DNA from: Actinomycetota bacterium | GTDB taxonomy: Bacteria > Actinomycetota > Thermoleophilia > Gaiellales > Gaiellaceae | Direction: 5' to 3' | Length of the DNA stretch: 5,967 nucleotides | Assembly (NCBI GenBank): GCA_016870235.1 | Contig: VGCB01000188.1 | Span: forward strand, 1 to 5,967 | Shown here: positions 1 to 5,967 of the stretch, piece by piece | How the letters are laid out: each line of letters begins with the position of its first letter | Position numbering within the stretch: the first letter of the stretch is position 1 | Program-made: the position numbers and the translations under genes | Notes under the pieces: model-generated | What the model was told of the DNA's origin: nothing | Databases searched by the model: none | Seen by the model: the letters and a program-made list of their open reading frames with translations, nothing else

Positions 1-10
1 GGTCTCGGAG

Positions 11-862
11 ATGAAGGTCAGGCGGCCGAGGCAGGTGAGCTACGACTTCTCGGGCACGTCGGTGCTGATCACCGGCGCGGCCCACGGTCAGGGGAAGCTG
101 CACGCGTTGCGCTTCGCGGAGGCCGGCGCCGACGTCGCGATCTGCGACCTCGCAGACGGCAAGCTGCCGACGATCCCCTACGCGCTCGGCACCCAGGAGA
201 AGCTCGACGCCGTCGCCGAGCAGTGTCGCGCGATGGGGGCGAATGTCCACACCGCGATCTGCGACGTCCGCAGCGAGGCCGAGGTGAAGGCGTTCGTCGA
301 CGGCGCCGCGACGGCACTCGGCAAGATCGACGTCGCCATCGCGAACGCCGGCATCGCCAGCATCGTCGACACGATCGACATGCCCGAGGAGGTGTGGGAC
401 GTCCTCGTCGACATCAACCTCAAGGGCGTCTTCCTCACTCTCAAGCACGCCGGCCGGCACATGGTCAGTCAGGGACACGGCGGCAGCCTGATCGCGACCG
501 GATCCGTGCATTCGTTCACCGGCGTTCCCGGCAGCTCCCACTACGTCGCTGCCAAGCACGGTGTCGCAGGGCTCTGCAAGTCGATGGCGATCGAGCTCGC
601 GTCGCAGAAGATCCGCGTCAACTACGTCTGCCCGACCGCGCTCAACACGCCGCTCGTGGAGCTGATGGCGACCGACGCCGTGCCCGAGGGTCACGGCGAG
701 CGGATCGTGTACGCGACCGGCTGCTGGAACCTGATCGACGAGGGCGCCCCGCTGGTGGAGGCGATCGAGGTGACCGAGGCGATCATGTACCTCGCCTCCG
801 ACGCCTCGCTCTACGTCACCGGCGCCCCGCTCCTCGTCGACGCGGGCTTCACGGCGAAGTAG
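11..862 (+). CDS. Mycofactocin-type SDR family NAD-dependent oxidoreductase
   Basis: Classical short-chain dehydrogenase/reductase, 283 residues from the first ATG, probably a cytosolic NAD-dependent alcohol/carbonyl oxidoreductase. Seen: the cofactor glycine motif TGAAHGQG (residues 21-28), Asp46 at the end of the second strand (favours NAD over NADP), NAG (112-114), Asn136 in NLKG, Ser165, and YVAAK giving Tyr178 and Lys182 of the catalytic set. A C-terminal YVTGAPLLVDAGF block is typical of the family. An insertion after the second strand (about residues 48-70, containing IPYALGTQEKL) matches my knowledge of the mycofactocin-coupled SDR subfamily, whose members hold NAD non-exchangeably. 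That assignment is inferred from motif resemblance. Substrate unknown. The start is doubtful: a GGAG abuts the ATG too closely to act as a ribosome site, the frame stays open to the left edge, and GTG at 35 (residue 9) would give the more usual short N-terminus. The gene converges on the aldehyde dehydrogenase. Confidence 0.88.
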   Translation: MKVRRPRQVSYDFSGTSVLITGAAHGQGKLHALRFAEAGADVAICDLADGKLPTIPYALGTQEKLDAVAEQCRAMGANVHTAICDVRSEAEVKAFVDGAATALGKIDVAIANAGIASIVDTIDMPEEVWDVLVDINLKGVFLTLKHAGRHMVSQGHGGSLIATGSVHSFTGVPGSSHYVAAKHGVAGLCKSMAIELASQKIRVNYVCPTALNTPLVELMATDAVPEGHGERIVYATGCWNLIDEGAPLVEAIEVTEAIMYLASDASLYVTGAPLLVDAGFTAK

Positions 863-888
863 GGCGGCGCCGGCGGGAGACCATGAAC

Positions 889-917
889 GAGCGGGGCGGC
901 CGTGCGTCGCCCCGCTC
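889..917. terminator. Bidirectional hairpin terminator between convergent genes
   Basis: A 10-bp perfect GC-rich stem (GAGCGGGGCG at 889-898 pairing with 908-917) with a short loop sits 27 bases after the SDR stop and about 70 bases beyond the stop of the opposing aldehyde dehydrogenase. No T-run follows on either strand, which is common for GC-rich actinobacterial terminators. A second, weaker stem (933-941 with 948-956, one mismatch) lies closer to the dehydrogenase gene and may be its own terminator. Hairpins are directly seen. Terminator function is inferred from their place in a convergent gap. Confidence 0.6.
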
Positions 918-985
918 CGTCAGCCTTCGGCCCGCGCCCGGCTTCACCCGGACGCGAGCCCGGGCCCGACCCCGCTCGTGCCGGC

Positions 986-2452
986 TCAGACGCCGACGTC
1001 GCCGACCAGGACGTACTTGACGTCGAGGTACTCGTCGATCCCCTGGCTCCCGCCCTCGCGGCCGTAGCCCGACTCCTTGATCCCGCCGAAGGGCGCGTTT
1101 GCGGCGCTGATGATCCCGGCGTTCGCGCCGATGATCCCGTAGTCGAGCTTCTCCGCGACGCGGAGGAGCCGCGCGTAGTCGCGGGTCGAGAAGTACGCGG
1201 CGAGGCCGTACACCGTGTCGTTGGCGAGCCGGATCGCGTCCTCCTCGGTGCCGAACCGCGCGATCGCGGCGACGGGCCCGAAGGTCTCCTCGTGCGAGAT
1301 CAGCATCCCGGGGGTCACCTCCGAGAGGACGGTGGGCGCGTAGAAGTGGCCGCGTCCGAGCTCGCCGTCGCGGAGGCGCTCGCCGCCGACGAGGAGCGTC
1401 GCGCCCTTCGCGACAGCGTCGCGGACGTGCTCGTCGGCCTTGTCGACCGCGCGGTCGTCGATCAGCGGGCCGACGTGCACGCCCTCGCGGTCGCCGGGGC
1501 CGACGACCATCTTCGTCACCTTCGCCGCCAGCGCCTTCACGAAGGCGTCGTGGATTCCGTCCTGCACGTACACGCGGTTCGCGCAGACGCAGGTCTGCCC
1601 GGCGTTGCGGTACTTGGACGCGATCACCCCGTCCACCGCCGCGTCGAGGTCGGCGTCGTCGAAGATGATGTACGGGGCATGCCCGCCGAGCTCGAGCGAG
1701 AGCCGGGTCACGTTCCCCGCCGACATCTCGATCAGCTTCTTGCCGATCTCGGTCGAGCCGGTGAACGAGATCTTGCGGACGCGGGCGTCGCCGAAGAGCG
1801 TCTCGCCGACCATGCCGGCGCTGCGCGAGGTGACGAGGTTGACGACGCCGGGCGGGCTCCCTGCCTCCTCGATGCACCGGAGGACGAGCGCAGCGGTCAG
1901 CGGGGTCTGGGTGGCCGGCTTGACGACGCTCGTGCAACCGGCGGCGAGGGCGGGCCCGAGCTTGCGCGTCATCATCGCCGCCGGGAAGTTCCACGGCGTG
2001 ATCGCCGCGGTGACGCCCACGGGCTGCTTGAGGACGAGGATGCGGTTGCTCGCGTTCTGGGAGGGGACGACCTGGCCGTAGATGCGCTCCGCCTCGCCCG
2101 CGAACCACTCGAAGAAGCTCGCGGCGTACTCGACCTCGCCCTTCGCCTCGGCCAGCGGCTTGCCCTGCTCGGCCGTCATCACGGAGCCGATCTCGTCGAT
2201 CCGCTCGCGCATCAGGCCGGCGGCGCGCTGGAGGAGCCGTGCCCGCTCGCGCGCGGTCGTCGCGCGCCAGCCCGGCAGCGCGGCCGCGGCGGCGTCGATC
2301 GCCTTCGCGATGTCCTCGCGGGCGGCGTTCGGCATCGAGCCGACGACGTCGCCCGTTGCGGGATCGGTGACGTCGAGACGGTCGCCCGACGCCGCCTCGA
2401 CCCACGCTCCGCCGATCAGGAGCCGCTCGTCGATTCCCGTGATCGTTGCCAT
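986..2452 (-). CDS. gabD: NAD(P)-dependent succinate-semialdehyde dehydrogenase (GabD-like ALDH)
   Basis: Aldehyde dehydrogenase superfamily enzyme, 488 residues, close to the usual GabD length. It oxidises an aldehyde to the acid with NAD(P); succinate semialdehyde (GABA/4-hydroxybutyrate catabolism) is the likeliest substrate. Seen: PWNFP (153-157) with oxyanion-hole Asn155, cofactor Lys178 in KPATQTP, FTGSTEIGK (230-238), general base Glu254 in LELGG, nucleophile Cys288 in GQTCVCANR, EETFGP, and a C-terminal KESGYGREGG followed by GIDEYLDVKYV. The TCVC pair (Cys288/Cys290) and the C-terminal block are characteristic of succinate-semialdehyde dehydrogenases. Substrate is inferred: related short-chain ALDHs share many motifs and no GABA transaminase is present here to confirm it. 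The frame stays open upstream to 2818, but the ATG at 2452 is chosen because the usual N-terminus (LLIGGAWVEA) follows and GGGAGGG lies just before it. Single gene, divergent from metK. Confidence 0.88.
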   Translation of the reverse strand: MATITGIDERLLIGGAWVEAASGDRLDVTDPATGDVVGSMPNAAREDIAKAIDAAAAALPGWRATTARERARLLQRAAGLMRERIDEIGSVMTAEQGKPLAEAKGEVEYAASFFEWFAGEAERIYGQVVPSQNASNRILVLKQPVGVTAAITPWNFPAAMMTRKLGPALAAGCTSVVKPATQTPLTAALVLRCIEEAGSPPGVVNLVTSRSAGMVGETLFGDARVRKISFTGSTEIGKKLIEMSAGNVTRLSLELGGHAPYIIFDDADLDAAVDGVIASKYRNAGQTCVCANRVYVQDGIHDAFVKALAAKVTKMVVGPGDREGVHVGPLIDDRAVDKADEHVRDAVAKGATLLVGGERLRDGELGRGHFYAPTVLSEVTPGMLISHEETFGPVAAIARFGTEEDAIRLANDTVYGLAAYFSTRDYARLLRVAEKLDYGIIGANAGIISAANAPFGGIKESGYGREGGSQGIDEYLDVKYVLVGDVGV

Positions 2453-2455
2453 CGT

Positions 2456-2462
2456 CCCTCCC
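2456..2462 (-). promoter_or_regulatory. Ribosome binding site deciding the ALDH start
   Basis: Read on the minus strand, GGGAGGG ends three bases before the ATG at 2452. It picks this start over upstream in-frame codons that would add up to 122 residues and run into metK on the other strand. Confidence 0.6.
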
Positions 2463-2486
2463 GTCGCTCGCCGGTGTCTCGATCGC

Positions 2487-2492
2487 ATCCTA
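2487..2492 (-). promoter_or_regulatory. Possible -10 element for the ALDH gene
   Basis: On the minus strand the hexamer TAGGAT fits the TANNNT -10 consensus of housekeeping sigma factors. It would place the transcript start near 2480 and leave a leader of roughly 28 bases before the ALDH ATG. No recognisable -35 is seen 16-18 bases upstream, so this is a weak call. Confidence 0.25.
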
Positions 2493-2612
2493 GCCCCGGC
2501 CGGGCGCCGGAGCCTCCCGCAGCGGGGGAGGTGGCGGCGACCTGCCCGGGTAGGCACGCTTTGAGGGCGCACAGGATCCACGAGACGCAGCAAGGAGAGG
2601 GGACGCCAGCCG

Positions 2613-3872
2613 ATGTCCGCCCGCAGCTTCCTGTTCACGTCCGAGTCGGTCACCGAGGGCCATCCGGACAAGATGGCCGACCAGATCTCCGACGCGGTCC
2701 TCGACGCCGTGCTCGCGGACGACCCGACCGGACGCGTCGCCTGCGAGACCCTGATCACGACCGGGCTCGTGGTCGTCGCGGGCGAGATCACGACGACGGC
2801 CCGCGTCGACGTCCCCACGCTCGTCCGCGGGACGATCGCCGAGATCGGCTACACCCGCGCCAAGTTCGGCTTCGACGCGGAGACCTGCGGCGTCATGGTC
2901 GCGCTCGACCCGCAGTCGCCCGACATCGCGCAGGGCGTCGACGAGTCGTTCGAGGTGCAGCACGGCGACACCGACCCGATCGACCAGATCGGCGCCGGCG
3001 ACCAGGGGATGATGTTCGGCTACGCGACGAGCGAGACGCCGGAGCTGATGCCGCTGCCGATCCAGCTGGCTCACCGGCTGACGAAGCGGCTGTCGGAGGT
3101 GCGGAAGGCCGACGTCCTCCCCTACCTGCGGCCCGACGGCAAATCGCAGGTGACGGTGCGCTACGAGGTGGACGAGCACGGCCGGCAGCGCCCGGTCGAG
3201 ATCGAGCGGGTCGTGATCTCGACCCAGCACCGTGACGGCCTCGACGCGGAGGCGATGCTGAAGCCCGACCTGATCGAGCATGTCGTCGAGCCGATCCTCC
3301 ACGTCGACTACCCGGATCTCTTCGACCGGGCGCGGCTCGGTGCGAAGGACTTCCTCTACGTCAACCCGACCGGGAAGTTCGTGATCGGCGGGCCGATGGG
3401 CGATACGGGGCTGACCGGACGCAAGATCATCGTCGACACCTACGGCGGCGCTGCGCCGCACGGCGGTGGCGCGTTCTCCGGCAAGGATCCGACGAAGGTC
3501 GACCGCTCGGCCGCGTACGCGGCCCGCCACGTCGCGAAGAACGTCGTCGCCGCCGGGCTTGCCGGTCGCTGCCAGATCCAGGTCGCGTACGCGATCGCGG
3601 TCGCGCACCCGATGAGCGTCCTCGTCGACTGCTTCGGCACCGAGACGATCCCGCTGGCGCGGATTCACGAGCTCGTGCTCGAGCACTTCGACCTCCGTCC
3701 GGGAGCGATCATCCGCGATCTCGACCTCCAGCGGCCGATCTACCGTCGCACGGCGGCCTACGGGCACTTCGGCCGCGACGAGCACGGCTTCACGTGGGAG
3801 CGCACCGACAAGGCCGACGCCCTCCGCACGGCGGCCGGGCTCGCCACGCTCGCGCCGCCTACCATTCGTTGA
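2613..3872 (+). CDS. metK: S-adenosylmethionine synthetase (methionine adenosyltransferase)
   Basis: Cytosolic enzyme that makes S-adenosylmethionine, phosphate and diphosphate from methionine and ATP; 419 residues, with three alpha/beta domains in the family. Seen: [11 protein letters not shown] at the N-terminus with His17 and metal ligand Asp19, Glu45, Glu58 in GEITT, Gln101 in QSPDI, the GAGDQG loop (127-132), Lys177 in PDGKSQ, Asp264 and Lys271 in the [11 protein letters not shown]...TGRK block, and GGGAFSGKD (284-292) with Lys291 and Lys295. Each has an E. coli MetK counterpart at offsets of +3, +12 and +26, so the extra length comes from two internal insertions plus a roughly 12-residue tail ending in LAPPTIR. 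All catalytic positions are intact. AAGGAGAGGGG (2592-2602) lies 10 bases before the ATG. ahcY follows after 86 bases on the same strand, consistent with co-transcription. Confidence 0.97.
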   Translation: MSARSFLFTSESVTEGHPDKMADQISDAVLDAVLADDPTGRVACETLITTGLVVVAGEITTTARVDVPTLVRGTIAEIGYTRAKFGFDAETCGVMVALDPQSPDIAQGVDESFEVQHGDTDPIDQIGAGDQGMMFGYATSETPELMPLPIQLAHRLTKRLSEVRKADVLPYLRPDGKSQVTVRYEVDEHGRQRPVEIERVVISTQHRDGLDAEAMLKPDLIEHVVEPILHVDYPDLFDRARLGAKDFLYVNPTGKFVIGGPMGDTGLTGRKIIVDTYGGAAPHGGGAFSGKDPTKVDRSAAYAARHVAKNVVAAGLAGRCQIQVAYAIAVAHPMSVLVDCFGTETIPLARIHELVLEHFDLRPGAIIRDLDLQRPIYRRTAAYGHFGRDEHGFTWERTDKADALRTAAGLATLAPPTIR

Positions 3873-3958
3873 CGGTGGACGGAGCGGGCGCGCTTCCGAC
3901 TACCGTCCCGAGACTTCCCGACCGAGATCCACACGCCGAGAGGCAGGAGAGAGATTCG
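3873..3958 (+). other. metK-ahcY spacer with ahcY ribosome binding site
   Basis: The 86-base spacer has no strong hairpin and so no obvious terminator, which supports read-through from metK into ahcY. A TTGACG overlapping the metK stop (3869-3874) and a TACCGT (3901-3906) resemble -35 and -10 boxes but are 26 bases apart, too far for a normal promoter. AGGAGAGAG (3945-3953) is the ahcY ribosome site. I see no SAH-riboswitch consensus. Confidence 0.4.
3945..3953 (+). promoter_or_regulatory. Ribosome binding site deciding the ahcY start
   Basis: AGGAGAGAG ends five bases before the ATG at 3959. The reading frame is open upstream to 3794, inside metK, and this site rules in favour of the internal ATG. 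Confidence 0.65.
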
Positions 3959-5419
3959 ATGACCGAGATCGCCGTTCGTGAGACCGCGGGGCTCCAGTAC
4001 CGCGTCGCCGACCTGTCGCTTGCGGACTTCGGCCGCAAGGAGATCACGATGGCCGAGCACGAGATGCCCGGCCTGATGTCGCTGCGTCGCGAGTACGGGG
4101 CGCAGCAGCCGCTGCGCGGCGCGCGGATCACGGGGTCGCTGCACATGACGATCCAGACCGCCGTGCTGATCGAGACGCTCGTCGCGCTCGGAGCCGAGGT
4201 CCGCTGGGCCTCCTGCAACATCTTCTCGACGCAGGATCACGCGGCGGCGGCGGTCGTCGTCGGGCCGACGGGCACGGTCGACGCTCCCTCCGGGGTGCCG
4301 GTGTTCGCGTGGAAGGGCGAGACGCTCGAGGAGTACTGGTGGTGCACCGAGCAGGCCCTCGCGTGGCCCGACGGCGGCCTCAACATGCTGCTGGACGACG
4401 GCGGCGACGCGACGCTGCTCGTCCACAAGGGCGCGGAGTTCGAGAAGGCGGGCGCCGTGCCGGATCTGGCGAGCGCCGGCTCCGAGGAGTTCCGGATCGT
4501 GCTCGAGCTCCTGCAGCGGTCGCTCGAGGACGACCCGGAGCGCTGGACGCGGGTCGCCGCCGGGATCAAGGGCGTGACCGAGGAGACGACCACCGGCGTC
4601 CATCGGCTGTACGAGATGGCCGAGGCCGGCAAGCTGCTCTTCCCCGCGATCAACGTGAACGACGCGGTCACGAAGAGCAAGTTCGACAACCTCTACGGCT
4701 GCCGGCACTCGCTCGTCGACGGGATCAACCGCGCCGTCGACCTGATGCTCGCCGGGAAGCTCTGCGTCGTCTGCGGGTACGGCGACGTCGGCAAGGGCTC
4801 GGCCGAGTCCCTCCGCGCCCAGGGCGCGCGGGTCGTCGTCACCGAGATCGACCCGATCTGTGCGTTGCAGGCGCTGATGGAGGGCTACGACGTGCAGCGG
4901 CTCGACGACGTGATCGAGCAGGCCGACGTCGTGATCACGGCGACGGGGAACAAGGACATCGTCACGCTCGAGCACATGAAGCGGATGAAGCACCTCGCGG
5001 TGCTCGGAAACATCGGGCATTTCGACAACGAGATCGACATGGCCGGGCTCGCCGCCGCGCCCGGGATCGAGCGCGTGGTCGTGAAGCCGCAGGTCGACCA
5101 GTGGGTCTTCCCCGACGGGCGCGCGATCGTCGTCCTCTCGGAAGGGCGCCTGCTCAACCTCGGGAACGCGACCGGGCATCCGAGCTTCGTGATGTCGAAC
5201 TCCTTCTCGAACCAGACGATCGCGCAGATCGAGCTCTACACGAACGCCGACGCCTACGAGCTCGGGGTGCACGTGCTGCCGAAGCACCTGGACGAGAAGG
5301 TCGCCCGCCTCCACGTCGAGGCGCTCGGCGCGAGGCTGACGGAGCTGCGCCCGGATCAGGCTGCGTACATCGGCGTCCCGGTCGAGGGGCCCTACAAGCC
5401 GGATCACTACCGGTACTGA
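3959..5419 (+). CDS. ahcY: Adenosylhomocysteinase (S-adenosyl-L-homocysteine hydrolase)
   Basis: NAD-dependent cytosolic enzyme that reversibly cleaves S-adenosylhomocysteine to adenosine and homocysteine, relieving product inhibition of methyltransferases. It has 486 residues, the long bacterial form. Seen: substrate-domain segments [12 protein letters not shown] (59-70) and the [13 protein letters not shown] stretch, LDDGGDAT (145-152), a roughly 40-residue insertion after it (about 158-200) that shorter animal-type enzymes lack, [10 protein letters not shown] with Glu209, [11 protein letters not shown] with Lys239 and Asp243, Cys248, Rossmann motif GYGDVGKG (273-280) binding the tightly held [24 protein letters not shown], and the conserved C-terminal KPDHYRY that reaches into the neighbouring subunit's cofactor site. 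All recognised catalytic residues are present and the protein ends at the expected residue. It is paired with metK, forming the SAM make-and-recycle unit. Its TGA stop lies in the left CTGAG repeat that borders the palindromic element. Confidence 0.97.
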   Translation: MTEIAVRETAGLQYRVADLSLADFGRKEITMAEHEMPGLMSLRREYGAQQPLRGARITGSLHMTIQTAVLIETLVALGAEVRWASCNIFSTQDHAAAAVVVGPTGTVDAPSGVPVFAWKGETLEEYWWCTEQALAWPDGGLNMLLDDGGDATLLVHKGAEFEKAGAVPDLASAGSEEFRIVLELLQRSLEDDPERWTRVAAGIKGVTEETTTGVHRLYEMAEAGKLLFPAINVNDAVTKSKFDNLYGCRHSLVDGINRAVDLMLAGKLCVVCGYGDVGKGSAESLRAQGARVVVTEIDPICALQALMEGYDVQRLDDVIEQADVVITATGNKDIVTLEHMKRMKHLAVLGNIGHFDNEIDMAGLAAAPGIERVVVKPQVDQWVFPDGRAIVVLSEGRLLNLGNATGHPSFVMSNSFSNQTIAQIELYTNADAYELGVHVLPKHLDEKVARLHVEALGARLTELRPDQAAYIGVPVEGPYKPDHYRY

Positions 5420-5473
5420 GCCTTGATCCACCGATTGGCGTGATCGCGGGTCGCCTGCCAGGGTCGTCAGGAC

Positions 5474-5526
5474 GTGCGCGGGACAGGTCGGGAAGGCTTC
5501 TGCCTTGTCGATCCTGTCCCGCGCGC
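5474..5526. repeat. Long inverted repeat / hairpin 1 inside the palindromic element
   Basis: GCGCGGGACAGG (5476-5487) pairs perfectly with 5513-5524, extended outward by one wobble and one G-C pair. Inside, TCG/CGA and AAGGC/GCCTT (5493-5497 with 5502-5506) continue the stem to a TTCT tetraloop, with one bulged base and a small internal mismatch. As RNA this would be a very stable hairpin of about 53 bases, just downstream of ahcY, and could also stop transcription. There is no following T-run. Confidence 0.7.
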
Positions 5527-5534
5527 GGAGTGCA

Positions 5535-5585
5535 CCGCCTGGGTGCAACCCCTCCATGCCTTTCGGAGGGGCTGCACCCAGGCGG
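5535..5585. repeat. Long inverted repeat / hairpin 2 inside the palindromic element
   Basis: A 13-bp perfect stem (CCGCCTGGGTGCA at 5535-5547 with 5573-5585), a single A/C mismatch, then a 7-bp perfect stem (5549-5555 with 5565-5571) close on a 9-base loop. It follows hairpin 1 by nine bases. The two hairpins sit side by side inside the outer arms of the element. Confidence 0.7.
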
Positions 5586-5689
5586 GAAGCGGCCTGGCGG
5601 GCCTGGCAGGATGCACCGCCCGCGCCAATCGGTGGATCCAGGCTGAGGCCGTCGCGTCCCGATCTCTCTCTGCCGGGTCGGGATGCTCG

Positions 5690-5727
5690 CACGGGGCGGC
5701 TTCGGTCGACCGGAGTCGCCCCTCGTG
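5690..5727 (+). terminator. Strong hairpin, possible original ahcY terminator
   Basis: GGGGCG (5693-5698) pairs with 5717-5722 and continues inward through mostly paired bases to a palindromic GGTCGACC top; CAC/GTG extends the base across a short bulge. A weaker stem (5657-5662 with 5678-5683) lies just before it. If the 222-bp element is an insertion, these hairpins would originally have lain about 50 bases after the ahcY stop, a normal terminator position. No T-run follows. Function is inferred. Confidence 0.45.
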
Positions 5728-5967
5728 GGTTCGTGCTACGCATCTCGTGTCCAGTGGACGAGAACGATGATGTGCTCAGCGATGGTGCGCAAGTCGGCAT
5801 CGTGGGCCTGTTTTTCCAGTGGTGATCGGGGAAAATCCGCCCGTGTCGGCTAGTGCCCCTTCAGCGAATGTGGTCGCGGTTTTGGGGCAGTGACCGGGTT
5901 GCTGATCTCGAATCGACTGGCAACCGTCTCAGGCTGGGGGTTGCCGGTGGTGTTCGTGCGATCGATT
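5728..5967. other. Lower-GC terminal segment without a convincing gene
   Basis: GC falls to about 60% (roughly 55% over 5761-5820, against about 73% in a sample of ahcY). Several short dyads are visible: TTTTCC/GGAAAA (5812-5817 with 5830-5835), TGCCCC/GGGGCA (5854-5859 with 5884-5889) and GGCAACC/GGTTGCC (5919-5925 with 5939-5945). A plus-strand frame is open from 5854 to the window end; possible starts are GTG at 5890, or GTG at 5947 or 5950 following GGGGG. The last residues would read VVFVRSI. This could be the first codons of a gene, perhaps a transposase, but too little is present to call a CDS. Confidence 0.3.

Larger units (their letters stand above)
2453..2612. other. Divergent intergenic region with two stem-loops, metK leader side
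   Basis: This 160-bp gap separates the minus-strand ALDH from metK. It holds two adjacent hairpins: 2496-2500 with 2506-2510 (5 bp, 5-base loop) and 2513-2518 with 2526-2531 (CCTCCC/GGGAGG, 7-base loop). No convincing metK promoter hexamers were found. metK is regulated by SAM riboswitches in many bacteria, so the region was searched for SAM-I, SAM-II and SAM-IV cores. Nothing matched the conserved residues as I know them. The hairpins could belong to an attenuator or simply reflect GC-rich sequence. Confidence 0.35.
5421..5642. mobile_element. Candidate MITE-like palindromic element at the ahcY stop codon
   Basis: About 222 bp bounded by inverted repeats: the left arm (5421-5440, reading CCTTGATCC...GATTGGCG) and the right arm (5623-5642) match at 19 of 20 positions when one is reversed. 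The same pentamer CTGAG lies directly outside both ends (5416-5420 and 5643-5647), looking like a target duplication; a 3-bp TGA duplication with arms one base longer fits equally well. Removing one copy plus the element restores ahcY ending in TACTGAGGCC. Inside are two long hairpins and a 9-bp pairing of 5454-5462 with 5602-5610, so the whole folds as a branched structure. It has no credible coding frame, so it would need a transposase supplied elsewhere. Alternatives are a large terminator or structured RNA. Only one copy is visible, so mobility is inferred. Confidence 0.5.

Noticed and set aside
2453..2612. SAM riboswitch upstream of metK
   Set aside because: The conserved core residues of SAM-I, SAM-II and SAM-IV aptamers could not be found; only generic GC-rich stems are present.
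902..3235. Very long open frame on the plus strand (about 777 codons) across the ALDH gene and metK
   Set aside because: It is antisense to the ALDH gene and out of frame with metK. The translation is Arg/Ala/Asp-rich low-complexity sequence with no family motifs, an artefact of high GC leaving few stop codons.
3873..3958. SAH riboswitch upstream of ahcY
   Set aside because: The spacer is only 86 bases, shows no stable stem and no match to the conserved SAH aptamer segments that I know.
5421..5642. tRNA or CRISPR repeat reading of the multi-hairpin region
   Set aside because: Arm lengths and loops do not fit a tRNA, there is no CCA-ready acceptor or T-loop consensus, and there are no regularly spaced direct repeats.
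3758..5800. Long open frame on the minus strand (about 680 codons) opposite ahcY
   Set aside because: It is antisense to a complete, motif-perfect ahcY, runs through the palindromic element, and its translation shows no recognisable domain.
5750..5822. Direct repeat TCCAGTGG at 5750-5757 and 5815-5822
   Set aside because: Eight bases occurring twice in 73 bases, with no further similarity around them, is not distinguishable from chance.
5505..5825. Short plus-strand open frames (about 98-106 codons) in the ahcY downstream region
   Set aside because: They begin inside the hairpins of the palindromic element, have no ribosome binding site that I can see, and encode no recognisable protein; open frames of this size are expected by chance at this GC.

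Overview
The window is high-GC DNA (about 70% or more in the genes) with actinobacterial character. The evidence is strongly GC-biased third codon positions, a short-chain dehydrogenase of the mycofactocin-associated type, and MetK and SAHH proteins with the long insertions seen in actinobacterial and other bacterial homologues. A deep-branching actinobacterial lineage such as Thermoleophilia is plausible, but that is an inference. No rRNA or other taxonomic marker is present.

Layout. (1) A plus-strand SDR oxidoreductase occupies 11-862; its true start is uncertain and may lie at or beyond the left edge. (2) A convergent gap follows, with a GC-rich hairpin at 889-917 that can serve as terminator for both flanking genes. 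(3) A GabD-like succinate-semialdehyde/aldehyde dehydrogenase lies on the minus strand at 986-2452. (4) A 160-bp divergent intergenic region carries two stem-loops and leads into (5) metK (2613-3872) and (6) ahcY (3959-5419), both on the plus strand. (7) A 548-bp tail without a convincing gene closes the window. It begins with a large palindromic element at about 5421-5642, followed by a further strong hairpin at 5690-5727 and a lower-GC segment (about 60%) that may be the left flank of another gene or mobile element.

How the genes work together. MetK makes S-adenosylmethionine from methionine and ATP. SAM-dependent methyltransferases turn it into S-adenosylhomocysteine, and SAHH (AhcY) cleaves that to adenosine and homocysteine. 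The adjacent metK-ahcY pair is therefore the make-and-recycle core of the activated methyl cycle. The SDR and the aldehyde dehydrogenase are both oxidoreductases of small alcohol/carbonyl substrates. They face each other and are not an operon, and nothing here shows that they share a pathway.

The most unusual part is the tail. A roughly 222-bp segment is bounded by near-perfect 20-bp inverted repeats (19 of 20 matching), contains two internal long hairpins, and is flanked by a direct CTGAG repeat. The left CTGAG copy contains the ahcY TGA stop codon. This is what a small non-autonomous, MITE-like insertion exactly at the end of ahcY would look like, although a purely structural explanation (large terminator or RNA) cannot be excluded from one copy.
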